Source: Lingula anatina (lineage: Eukaryota; Brachiopoda; Lingulata; Lingulida; Lingulidae). From it: a stretch of 64,000 nucleotides of DNA. The stretch spans positions 62,001-126,000 of the forward strand of contig NW_019775709.1 of the NCBI RefSeq assembly GCF_001039355.2. Direction: 5' to 3'. Of the stretch, positions 12,628 through 23,599 are shown piece by piece. The notes beneath the pieces are model-generated. The model saw nothing but the letters and a program-made list of their open reading frames with translations, had not been told where the DNA came from and searched no databases. Position 1 is the stretch's first letter. The number at the start of each line of letters is the position of its first letter. The translations under genes were made by a program, and so were the position numbers.

Positions 12628-13460
12628 TGTTCAGAGGTTTATGTCTGAATTTACTTGTACTGGAACACTACTGTCATATCTGAAAATGGTGTTACCATCT
12701 TCCCCAGGCTTTGAGTAATCAGTGATGCTTACATACAGGTCTGGTTTGAAAACAGATATTGATCAGATAATTTCAACTTTTGTCAAGGGGGTTGAACTGC
12801 CAAGAAGGGAGTGCATCGAGTTGATTGATATTCCTGACATTTTGATTCTTTTGTAATTGTCTGCATTACCAATTGGCCTTGTGGTCAGCGTCCACCTCTG
12901 GAGCAGGAGGACGCGGGTTCAACCCCATCCTTGATAGATGGTACCTGCTGTCTCCCTTGCTGCACATTTCAGACAAAGACAGCCATGGTATTTGTAACTT
13001 GCAGGGATTATTTATTAAAAGAGAAATTATCAGAATTTTCCATTTTTTCAACATATACTTTGTTCTTGGGAGTTCAACCACTTCAATTGTAGTTCTTGCA
13101 GTTCCTAACTGTAGCAGTCCTTTTCATTGTTGCAGTCTTTTTTTCTGTGACTTGATGTTTTTTACAGAAACATCTCCTTTTAAAGTGGTTTTACCTATAT
13201 TCATCCTGAGCCTGATACTGGTTCTTGCCTGGACATTGTCAGTTTAAGCTGGCTGGCATTAATAGTATCCAGTGAAAGAGAATTGTAATTTAAAAAAAAA
13301 TTATCTCATAGCTTTAAGTCAAAACTGTCAGAAAGAAGTGTAGAGTTTCACACTTAAGGAACATATTTTATGAGATAGTTACAAAGACGAATCTTGCGAT
13401 ATATAACACAATAATTCTAAGAAACAAGAGAAATAAAGCATAACATTATAAACAAATCAA
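12628..13460. other. Intergenic between convergent RBM34 and Ly6 genes
   Basis: No gene seen. It contains a tRNA-derived SINE-like segment near 12874; the rest is AT-rich non-coding DNA. Confidence 0.6.
12874..13010 (+). mobile_element. Degenerate tRNA-derived SINE
   Basis: The segment opens with a tRNA-like head: a box-A-like GTGGTCAGCG, then a perfect box-B-like GGTTCAACCCC at 12916-12926. It continues into a non-tRNA body beginning GGTACCTGCTGTCTCCCTTGC-like sequence. That combination is common in invertebrate SINEs. The acceptor-stem halves do not pair, so it is not a functional tRNA gene. The right end is not clear. Confidence 0.55.
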
Positions 13461-13463
13461 ACA

Positions 13464-13469
13464 TTTATT
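13464..13469 (-). terminator. Poly(A) signal, Ly6-type gene
   Basis: AATAAA on the minus strand (TTTATT on plus), implying a 3' UTR of about 1.1 kb below the stop at 14609. Positional assignment only. Confidence 0.4.
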
Positions 13470-14608
13470 TTTGATAATGTGAGACAAAACTGTTGGCACA
13501 AACTGATCTACTTTAACAAACAGTAATCTCCTTTGGGGACACAATATCAACAGCTTCAGTTACTTTTATTATAATACAAGAGAAACCTTGTATTATTTCT
13601 TTAAAACTGGAGAGTCAAGTAAGTTCTTGAGACTAATGATCAAGTTGGAAGTGGTGAGATGGCAGTTTCTTCCAACTTCATCTACATTTCTTGAACACAT
13701 CATAACCAAGTCATAACCTGTTTGTTACCAGTATTGCCATTTCTATATTGTGGTTTATTTAAAACTTATTGACGGATTGTGGCAGTCAAAAAGTTATACT
13801 AAAATATCACTTATATACATTTAGGGTGCATCTAAAAGAAAGTAAACAAGTCAAATATAATATGCCACCTAAACTGGTGGTTTTTAAGTCATAATCAATG
13901 CAACTGTTAAGGGAAATTCAAATGGACAGAGTATTTCAATTAAATGCGATGTTCTCCTAATAACTACAAAATGCATAGTGACTAGTGATTACAAATATAT
14001 ATATATAACCAAACAAAACGATCAACTGATTAAGACAAGTTCTTTAATAACAGGATTTACTGGGACTAAAATGATATAGGTAGAGTAGTTTCCATTATTC
14101 TTAAGAAGAAAGGAAAAAAAGCACATCTTTTCACAACATTTTCCCCCTTCTCAAAATTATTCATATACAAACTAGCAGAAATTTAATATAGAACTCTGAA
14201 TAAATTTGATAGCATTATGTTGTTTATGTAATGCTAATAGTTTTACTAAAGAAATATGAAGTTGAAATATGCTCAATAAACTGTTTTCACTTAAAACTTA
14301 CAATAATGCAATAACAGCTAACATTTTTTTCTACACTCTATGCTAAATGCTTTTAAGACGAAATCTATATTACCTTCATACAGAAATGAAACGGTCAAAT
14401 TTACTATGACATTCTCCCTAATACTACTGAATGTCCTGCACAAATTCAATACACCAAAGGCAATGGACAGAAGATATGGTAGATTAAAGACATAACTTCA
14501 CAAAGAACAATCTTGTATTGCATAAAAAATCCTCCTCCAGGTTTTAAATTCTGCCATACATTTCATGCGGGTACTTCCAAGACCATTGTTGGCTTTATCT
14601 GAATGTGG

Positions 14609-17101
14609 CTAGGACTTGATGATGGCTGACAAGAAAATGGCAAATATAGAAAAGAGCAGAATGCTGTGGCTGTAAATGGATGTGGCACCATTACACTTCT
14701 GTGAATCGCAACCATAGTAAAAGAGCTTGACCTCTTTTGTTCCAGCGCGTTCAACCATTCCAATAACAGCATCTTCTGTGCACTGGCGAACAATACGTTT
14801 TTCACCTTGGACTAAAAAGACAAAAACAGTCAATTGGAACAAGATCAAATTTTTTCAACAAAACTGTAACATGTTTTATTGGGGCCACCACAGCCTGCAA
14901 ATTGGACATAAGATAACCAGATTGCAGTAAATAGGGCAAGGGTCCTCTATATAACTTCTATGTCTGATGTCTCTCATAAAGTACTCCCATCTGAGCAAAT
15001 ATTCAATTCCAATTTTTTGGTTTTATGAAATATTTAACAGAATGTTTTCTTTTAAATTTTCTATTATCTATGAGTATGATTAGAAATGAAAAAGGCAAGA
15101 TTATTGCTGCCCCCCCCCCCTAAAAAAAAATAATAATTTTAAAATCCTTTGTGATGACCTTGCATGATGAAAGATTCTGCTACTTTAGCAGTGAATGCCA
15201 CATATTTACAAAAGTGCAGAAAAAAAGATTTTTAAAAAATAATAACAAAAAATAAATAAAAATAAATTCCAAACACCATTTTTCACATAGAGACAATATT
15301 CCCTATGTTACAGTTTTACCCTCATCTATGGAATGGATTCAAGAATCATAAAATTCAAACCTGATAAATTGTATTTCTAAAACGTTTTCGTAAAATATTT
15401 GAAAGTTTGTGAGCATCTGCACATTATAAAAATAAGTTATTTACTTTAATTGGAATTAAGTGCCTGAAATCTGTGAGCAATCACTGTAGACCAACCTATC
15501 AACCAGTAGAAAATGCGACTTGCTATATAAATCATGGAGCAGAATGAAACCAGCTTGCTGCTATCAACTGCAAGATCTCAGGTTTCAAAACAGCAAAGTT
15601 AAAAGTGATTTATCCTGGCATTTGGGTGTGTACCAGAATATGAATTCCACGAATCCTGCCATCATAGGTGTAAAACAGTATGGCTTAACCTCAGTAAAGA
15701 AAAGTTTGGTCTATATTTAACATTATTTTGCTTGCCACATCCTTTACATTATCAGTACTGAAAAGTAGCTACATATACTTAATACTGACCTTCTTGCTCC
15801 ATTTTCATGCAGGTGTTGTGGTTTTCACTGCAGTTTGTTAGAAGTCTTTGAGCAGCAATGTCATTTTCATCAAATGGATCATCACATACCTTCCCCTCAT
15901 ATCTATCATGAGAGTTACAGACATAACACTGGATGCCGTAACCTAAAACCAAAAATTGGTATAATCTTACAATACTTACATCTTTCCTCTTGGCAAAGTT
16001 AATCAATTATGTCTATTTAAAAAAAATACTTGCTACTATACTGTCATGCAGAGTGGTCCCCTCCTTCCCCATTTCTCTCTTTTTTTTTTTTTTTTTGCCA
16101 AAAAACCCAACCAAATGCCAGCGCACAGCTGCATCCATACATGGGAGTGAGAGTGATGATTATAGAATGTACGTGCAGTACTACGTCATTAAGACTTTAG
16201 AGGACAAACTGTAGGGACAGAGAAATAAGTGAATTTACGACCAAAAATTTTGAAGAAGGTGCAACATTTATGCTTTTTTATGGCTCATCTAGTGTTTTAT
16301 TTGGTTTATCCCTAAGCATATCAACTTTATTTTAGTTAAAGAAGAAAACGGTAGAAGCGGTGTATGCTTTACTGTGAATCTACGCTCACTTTAAATGTAA
16401 GGTTAATAATGTGTATATGGCCAATTTAAATAAATCAATCATGCAATCTTTCAAATTATGGTGAATCCGTCAAATAGGCAACATAAGAATACTTAAAATA
16501 GTTCTAATATGTGTCAAGCATTGTGTTTTTGTTCAATTTGGTGATAATTGTCAATGTGTCAATGTCGATTGGCATAAGCAAAGCAATAGGATCATCTTTG
16601 CATGTACCAAACACTATCAAACTCCATAATGGTTTTAAAATGGTCACATCCCTCTTTCTTACATCTTGGTCCACAATTTAAAACGCCCCCCCCTCCAACT
16701 TCCACCTTTCCCTGAAGAAACTTCAGAAACCCATGAATGGCCATAAGGATCATGCACGCTTTTATTTTCACACATTAGTTATGATATTGTAAATACCGCT
16801 CAAATGACTACTAGGGTTTTGCATTTTCTACAGTAGTTTCGAAACCCTTGTAGCGCGGCATAGTGACGTTGTTAGTAGTCTGCTCGTGTTCGGCGATTGC
16901 GAAATCGTTGCCGACTCGCAACATCATAAGTTATACGGCCAACTGCCATTTTATAACGCCAGAGCGTTATTTTGAAGCGGATTTTTTAAATATGTAGATG
17001 ATTTACCGTTAGCAATGACAAGAACAGTTGTACTTACCCTCAGGCACAAATATAAGCAACAGAGCAACGGATGCAAAGAGTGTTACTGCTACTGAAGCCA
17101 T
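14609..17101 (-). CDS. Ly6/uPAR-domain GPI-anchored protein (quiver/sleepless-like)
   Basis: Three exons: 17038-17101 (signal peptide MASVAVTLFASVALLLIFVP), 15790-15942 and 14609-14811, in phases 1, 1; about 139 residues. The mature part starts with YGIQCYVCNS and has eight cysteines in three-finger order: CxxC, KVCDDPF, TNC, NTC, RQC, YYGC and QKCN. It ends with the typical CN closing pair. One N-glycosylation sequon (NCS) is present. After CNGA a run of about 18 hydrophobic residues reaches the C-terminus, which is a GPI-attachment signal. Small invertebrate proteins of this class (sleepless, crok, boudin) act at the cell surface on ion channels or septate junctions; the role of this one is unknown. 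It lies downstream of, and in the same direction as, the secreted-protein gene at 17676-19405. Confidence 0.85.
16953..16970. repeat. Short perfect inverted repeat in Ly6 intron 1
   Basis: ATAACGC and GCGTTAT separated by four bases, in a GC-rich patch (about 16840-16980) just downstream of exon 1. It could form a small hairpin; no function is assigned. Confidence 0.5.
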
Positions 17102-17675
17102 CTTTAGGTTCGCACATCCGGGTAATTTTGATGAAAGCCGTGTCAAAATTTGCACAAGTAAGGGGTCATAGCTCTCTATGCTACTTACCACAAAGTCATT
17201 AATAGTCCTTTTACACCAGTTTTACTAGTTAGATAACTTTATTTCAATGCATAACGGACTATTTACTTATTTTAGAGGAAAAAATAACGTCACTGAGGAG
17301 AAATCATTTCGCAGTTTTAAATCCTTGCTAACCCATTCTGGGCAAGTCCAATATCAGGCCTATTGATAAGCAAGGTCAACTCAAGGTGACAGCAACAAGC
17401 ACAGCTGACGCATTTTATTTCTTCCCTGGGACCTGACGACTAACTGGGGCGTGCAAATGGATGCAACTGATGCAGAGAGGCTCAGGAAGAAAAGGATTTA
17501 TAATTTAAAGCCCCAAAAGAAAAAGCACAGTGAAGGTCAAAAGTCTCAACCATTATTATTTTATAAGAATTCTTGCCGATTGATTCCTGTCGGCCAGGGG
17601 ACAGATGAAGAGGGGGGGCGGGGCACATGACGAGCTGATTGTATAGCTCTATAAAAAGACTAAAAAACGTCATAC

Positions 17676-19405
17676 CTTTTCTCGTATCTGTATCACTAGC
17701 AACAGGAGCAGCAGCAGTTGTGGTAGTAGTTGTTTGTGCAGTGGTGGTAGTAGTAATTGTGGTCGTTGGTTTGGTTCCTAAAAGAGAGTAATTCGCTCAG
17801 CTATAGGCCTATATTATCAATCGCAGGTTGCAATATTTTTTCGAAACCTTGCTTCATTTTCTTCATGATTTTCTATTATCAACGTGTTTGTAGTGGAGGG
17901 GCGTTAGCTTACTATGTGAACACTTACCAACAGTTATATCCACTGCAATAGCGTGCTCAAATCTAAGTGGTGTAGCATCAAACGTGTAAGTCTCTTCGAG
18001 AATTGGCCAGGGGAAGGGATCGCCTGCTTGGAGGGTGAAGCTGAATTCTGTGTTGAATTGGGTATTGTAATCGAAGCTGATCACATCCCCAGGGCTTTGA
18101 TACGCCCAGCCCATAAATGACCCTTCCTTGACCCATGGTTTAGGGTCGGGCACAATCTGCGAGTGGTTTGATGAACATGAGATAAACAAAAAAGCTGTTA
18201 TATTTATATTCTTATATGATGTAGGCCTATGTAGTAAGAGAGAACTGAAGAACTGCAAACGTCGGTTAAAGATCATACCATATTAGTCTTTTAGCAGACG
18301 ATTCTATCATTAAAGAGCAGAAGAAGGAAACTGAAGGCAATTTTTTAAACATCAAATTAATGCGCGGAGCGTGATCTATCCGTATTTTCTTAGCCTATCC
18401 CATGCCAAAATTAAGATGTTGAATGATGATGAATGTAAAAAAAAAAGAAATAAAAAATCGAAATTCTACAATTATTGGACCGCATAATAAAATGAAGATG
18501 GCACGCGCTTGACAACTCTTACCACAGGGAACAACCCTTCTTCTTTCGGCAGTTCGGCGGGGATAGAATAGTCTAAGACAAACTCATTGCTGGTTCCTAC
18601 TCGAGACCATATGAACAGTCTAGCGGAGACAGTTCTAGTAGTTGCTTTATGAATGTAAACTTCAAATTTTTGCAACTGTCCTTCTTTGAGTGGATGCTTC
18701 GTTGCCACGTAAGCCTTCCCATTCCCCGTCCCTGGATTGGTGTTGTATCTCTTTTTTGCAGTATCTCCAATTAACTCTCCTGTATTAAAAAAAAGCAGAT
18801 GATCGATTTCAGGACTTTGAACGTTCAGGTGCAAACGCTTACTTATCAAACTCTGAAGTACGAGAGGATGTCAAAAAGTTTTGAGCCTCACACATTTACC
18901 CCCGTCAGATAACACAATGCACCACGCCTGATATACACCAATGTCATAGCAACCGATTCCACGTGGGATCATATTTCACACTGCAATAGTTTGGTTATGT
19001 GCAACACTTTTGTGGCAAAGCCGTGCCCCCGAACTATACCCGTTGTGGATTTCTGCTCCACTACGACATCGCGTCAGCTCACACTAGCTGAGTTGCAATT
19101 GATGTTGTATTTCAACACAAAATTTATTATACTCCTAGCAGTAAATTTGATAAAATTTCCACTATTATTTCTCTTCTCTGTACTGAAACATTCCACCCAT
19201 TTTACGACTCGAAGGGTCAAATTTCATGTGTAGTTTTGCGAACAGCCTAATTAGCCTCTCAGTAATCTACTTGAAATGTGGAGCCCGGTCTTCCGATTGT
19301 CTTTTTAATGTATTCGGGTAAGTGCAAGTACAAAATGTACTTACCTTTAACTAAGATCATGCAGGCTGAAATGACCAGAGCCGACAACAAACACATGCGA
19401 GCCAT
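17676..19405 (-). CDS. Secreted beta-strand-rich protein with Thr-rich tail (family not recognised)
   Basis: Exons: 19345-19405 (signal peptide starting MARMCLLSALVISACMILV), 18523-18779, 17928-18156 and 17676-17777. All have GT/AG borders and consistent phases (1, 0, 1, 1). The roughly 160-residue body is rich in alternating hydrophobic/polar strands (for example KFEVYIHKATTRTVSARLFI and NTEFSFTLQAGDPFPW) and has no cysteine at all after the signal peptide. A Thr-rich, probably O-glycosylated stretch (TKPTTTITTTTTAQTTTTTT) follows. Overall it looks like an extracellular beta-sandwich on a mucin-like stalk. I do not recognise the family. The last exon is unresolved: exon 4 ends in a good donor (phase 1), and reading through it gives a stop at about 17482. 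Splicing to the Ly6 exon at 15942 would also be in frame. Confidence 0.7.
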
Positions 19406-21960
19406 TACTAAAGTATCCAAGGAGTATACCTGAAATACAATTTATACCTCGAATTACCACGAATTTAGGCCTACAGCTGTAAAGAGTTACTCTTCAGTAT
19501 ACTGGTATTTTGTTCAAAATAAACTTAATGTTATTATTTTTATTAATATTATTATTAGTACTTTGTACATTCCTTGGCATCTCTGCCATATAATGTTTTG
19601 TTGCACAGTGCCAATTAAAGGATATCATGCTTAGTAAAACCAAAGATTTAATACTTATAACTGTTATAACTTCTTGGTAAAACCTCCACTATTTCAAAAG
19701 CCGAAGGGGGTTGGCCCCACAATTTTTCAGCAAAAGTTCGTTAAGGGTGACGCCTGATCCGACAGCAAGCTGTTTACTTCGCGTGACGCCATGCTCCAGC
19801 ACGCACGTTGGCTATGCGTGCAGATATGGTGTTATCGATTTGCCAGACGGAAGTGCGGATAGAGATGGATTTTTCGTTATTGTTTTAATATGACAGGCGC
19901 TGTGTTTTACCTCCAAAAATTAATTAATATGAGACATTGTAGTATTGATGCAAATTAGGAAATACGCTTTTCAATCAATGTGTACTTGCTGAATAGAGAC
20001 ATTGATCTCGATCAAGTCTTCAACAGTAGGCCTATCGCCATAAGTTTACCTGTAGGTCACTCGGTGTGAAGCCAACCTTAATTTAGTAGAGCTACTGGCC
20101 CGCTAGTATTGTCTTACAAACGCCTTTTTTCAAATGCAAGTTCACCTGGAAGATTTACCCTGCAGCCAAAAATACTTCAACTTAGAATTGGTTATTAAAA
20201 AGAATATTTCTCGTTTAAACCTGGAAATTTTGTACATCGCTTACCTTGAGCAGTGGCAGTCCTATGGAATTATATATGTGTCGCTGCAAATATGCAGGTG
20301 TACTGCCCACGTGATCATAAGAATAGATGCATTAGACCTATTCACAAACGCAAACATGAACACACGAAAGCACAATTGATTTTGCATTGTGCAAAGCGTG
20401 CCTAAAATGTATAGAAAGGTAATGGACGGAAAGGAGTGGACGGAGGCTAGATGATGACGACATGACTTGTGGCGGAGTCGGGGCTCAGCTCCTGGAGAGC
20501 GTGGGTGGGGCAAAACTGAGGACATTTCGACCGCGGCAACTTTATTAACTTCGTAGGACAGTAGGTTGCACACAGAGTCATGCACAGTCGCTTTTACGTC
20601 TGAATGTGAAAACTTTCTCAAATAAGGCAGCTTCATGTGCTCCTTCAAATTGAATTACTGACACCCCATTGTATTACGATGCTAGATTTCCACGGATTCT
20701 TTTTTTTATTTCATTTCATTTCATTTGGTCTTTTAATTTTTATGCTGGCAGATAAAGCTTAATTTTTTGTCGTATTTTGTGCTTACTTTTAGAATGATTA
20801 TCTATCCAAAGATTTTATCAACGTGTCACGTAATGGCATCACACGTGTTACATCGTTCTGTTCTTACCTCCCACTTGACACTAAAGGCTTTTCTGACGAC
20901 CTTTTCAGCAGAACTCATTTATGATTTAAACAAAAATTATTTTGAATTATTCAAAACTGAATAGACAAAATCTACACAGTAAATAGGAATGTCGAAAAAC
21001 AATTATCATACCTATTCACATTTTCCAACGAAACACGATTAAAATTTTAAAGATACTTACTTTTACGTATTATGTACCTTTGTTCCGTGCTTCCCTTTTA
21101 ACGTCACTTTTACATGGATGACGAATTATTTCTTCAATCTTGCTGTTAAAAAAACCTGTTTCAATGTTAAGTAGCAAGTCTCCTGCAGAGCTAGCTATAT
21201 GTCTTTAATTTAACACGTTTTAGGTCTAAGATTTTAAGTTGGAACGCCTTTGCAACCCCACTAAGATCATTAATTGATGTAAATGCTGTAAACTCGGTTA
21301 CATACTTTTTTTTACTGATATAAGACATCAAAAATAAAGAACAGAACAGAACATTCACTCACACTAAAAGAAATGCGTCATCAGTGCTAGAACACATGAT
21401 TTGTATGTACGCTAAATATCAAGGATGAAAAATATATATATTTGCAGTGTACTGACAGAATTTATCAAATTTCTTATCGAGGAAATCATACCTACAACTT
21501 GTTTCTTCGCCCGTGAACACGTTCTTAAGAAAATATAAATTATGATTTGCAATAGACTCAAGTCAAAGATTAAATCAAATTTGGTAAAGTAGCAATACAT
21601 TTTGTCAAAAATAATTATTTTTACCACCAGGACCGTATGGGAAGAAAAATGGTGTCAGACAGCTGTTGGAGGCCCACAATACACGTAAGCTGGTTATTTG
21701 TACCGCCTTTGGTTTTTCTAAGTGAAGGTAAAGTAAAATATTTCTGATGTACTGAGAAAGGAAAATGCTACGACTTCACTAACACCCCCTCCTGTAATAT
21801 TTATATTTTTTCAACTCAAGCCCCCCCCCCCCCCCCCAACAGCCTAAGGCCCTGAATTTTTTTTTTCTCAGTGATAAAAAAGACAAAGCTCTCAAGTACA
21901 CATTTTAATTCTTAATTCTTGGAATTGTCATTTATGCACATTTGATTCATACACAACAAA
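19406..21960. other. Intergenic, no gene seen
   Basis: AT-rich DNA holding the upstream region of the secreted-protein gene, plus a C17 homopolymer at 21821-21837. Reading frames here are short and lack splice-site support or protein-like composition. Confidence 0.55.
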
Positions 21961-21966
21961 TCCAAA

Positions 21967-21972
21967 TTTATT
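21967..21972 (-). terminator. Candidate distal poly(A) signal, SGSM3
   Basis: AATAAA on the minus strand, 1.5 kb below the most distal SGSM3 stop codon. If used, it gives a long 3' UTR that includes the n at 22143. Other AATAAA-like signals sit nearer the upstream terminal exons, at 24819-24824 and 24226-24231. Confidence 0.3.
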
Positions 21973-22142
21973 GCACTATTACAAATTGCAGTAAGTTCAC
22001 CTAAATAACACATTTTCAATGAGGGCTTCTTTGAAAATAATGCCATTATATCAATGAGCTGTAAAACACAACAGTTGAGTCATAACTAAATATTAATATT
22101 AACAACTGTGCAGTTATGCTTTGTCCTCGACCAAGCTGGAAT

Positions 22143-22143
22143 N
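22143..22143. other. Assembly gap (single n)
   Basis: Ambiguous base in the probable SGSM3 3' UTR. Unlike the other n positions, I see no duplicated flank here. Confidence 0.85.
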
Positions 22144-23463
22144 TAAAATTGGGACTTCTGAAAGGTACCATAAAATATATAAGTATTGATATAATGTTAC
22201 AAGTCATATTCTTTAAATTCTTAGAACGATATTTTTAAGTATCTAATAAACATACAGCTGTCTTTCATACATGTACCTGAAACAGGTGTGTAGAGAAAAG
22301 TTTTAACCTGAGACATAAAGTAGCAACAAGTATTCAAAATATGATAAAATCTGATTTTAATGTGATGGGAATGCACCAAGCTGTGACAAAGTTAACATTT
22401 GTTGTAACATAACTTTCAAGTATATGACCACACCAAAGATCGTACATTGTTTATGTAAGGAAACAAAGAACTACATGAGCACATGAATATTTAAAATTGT
22501 AAGCATAAAATAGGTAACATTTTTCTAGAACCTATCTTTAAAGATATCATTTTTAGTAAATGATTATTTTCTTTTAAACAAATATGGATGCAACATCTGA
22601 ATACTGTACAGGAGACTGCGCTGGAACCTGCCAAACAACAGACACAGTAATCCAAGGTTACAAGATTTTTCTAATGCCCTTTTTTATAATAAATAAATAA
22701 AGAAACCAAAGGATGATAGTGCTAAATTTTAACAGAATCACAATTTAGCATCTAATTGATCCCAGTCTTTGCCGTATATAGCATAACAGCACAATCCTGC
22801 TCTTTCTCTTCTAGTTTTCTAGTTTGTAAATTTGCTTTCCAATTTTAAATATCTAAATATACACTTAGGTTAACAATGTAACAAAGTGACAAACCAAACT
22901 ATACCTAAAAGATTGGTCCTACTCCCCTGAGACCAGCCTTTTTTTTTTGTCAGTTGGACAAAAGGCAAGTGCCTCATTTACATACCTCACTAGTAATGGT
23001 CATATGTATCATATACATTGTACTGGATAAGAAAACCAGTTCAATTATTTCAGAGTCTAACAATAACAATACTACATGTAATCATATATAGGTTACAATT
23101 TTACACAACACTTTTCCAAGTGAGAATTTACATTCTTTCGTATTATTTAATTCCCCTGTACTCCACAAACCTACAAGTCAATGTAAATAAATTATAGAGC
23201 AGATTTTGCTAAGTCTGTTTGTTAATTCACTTCTACATGTACCAGACAATTATAATGCTAAGTTAATGTTGTTAGTAAAAAATTTTGCCTAAAACCAATG
23301 TGATGTTATCCTGTTAGCTCCTATTGCCTAAGCATGCATTTTCTATTGATGAAGCAGATGAAAAGATGTGCCACACCAAGCAATTAGTCTTCTCTGCATG
23401 CAGGGAAAGTCAAGCTTACTGAAGATTAGTCCAAGGTCAAGGTTGTTGAAGGTTAGCTAGAGG

Positions 23464-23599
23464 TCATATATCCCAGCTAAAGAGGTGATGCTTCACCAGC
23501 ATGTCCCTAACCCCATCCTTTAGTGGTTGTGTGGTTTTGTCTTTCTTTACAGGTAATTCCCAGTCTTTTGACAAGTGAAAGGAAAACTGAGAAAGAATC
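23464..23599 (-). CDS. SGSM3: SGSM3 terminal exon C (vertebrate-like C-terminus)
   Basis: Good acceptor (TTTCAG) then phase-1 entry, 44 residues and a TGA. It starts [16 protein letters not shown] and ends [16 protein letters not shown]. This is the exon closest to the vertebrate SGSM3 end (DWELP...[15 protein letters not shown]). It is the most distal of three and lies outside the duplicated segment, so it exists once. Confidence 0.85.

Noticed and set aside
12874-12945. tRNA gene
   Set aside because: The box-B-like sequence is present, but the 5' and 3' acceptor arms do not pair and the sequence runs into a SINE body.
17482-17673. Read-through of the Thr-rich exon as the real C-terminus of the secreted protein
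   Set aside because: It would ignore a strong GT donor, and the added residues look like translated intron; kept only as an unresolved option.
20262-20648. 128-codon open frame on the minus strand
   Set aside because: Protein-like composition is poor, no splice-linked exons were found, and it matches no family I recognise.
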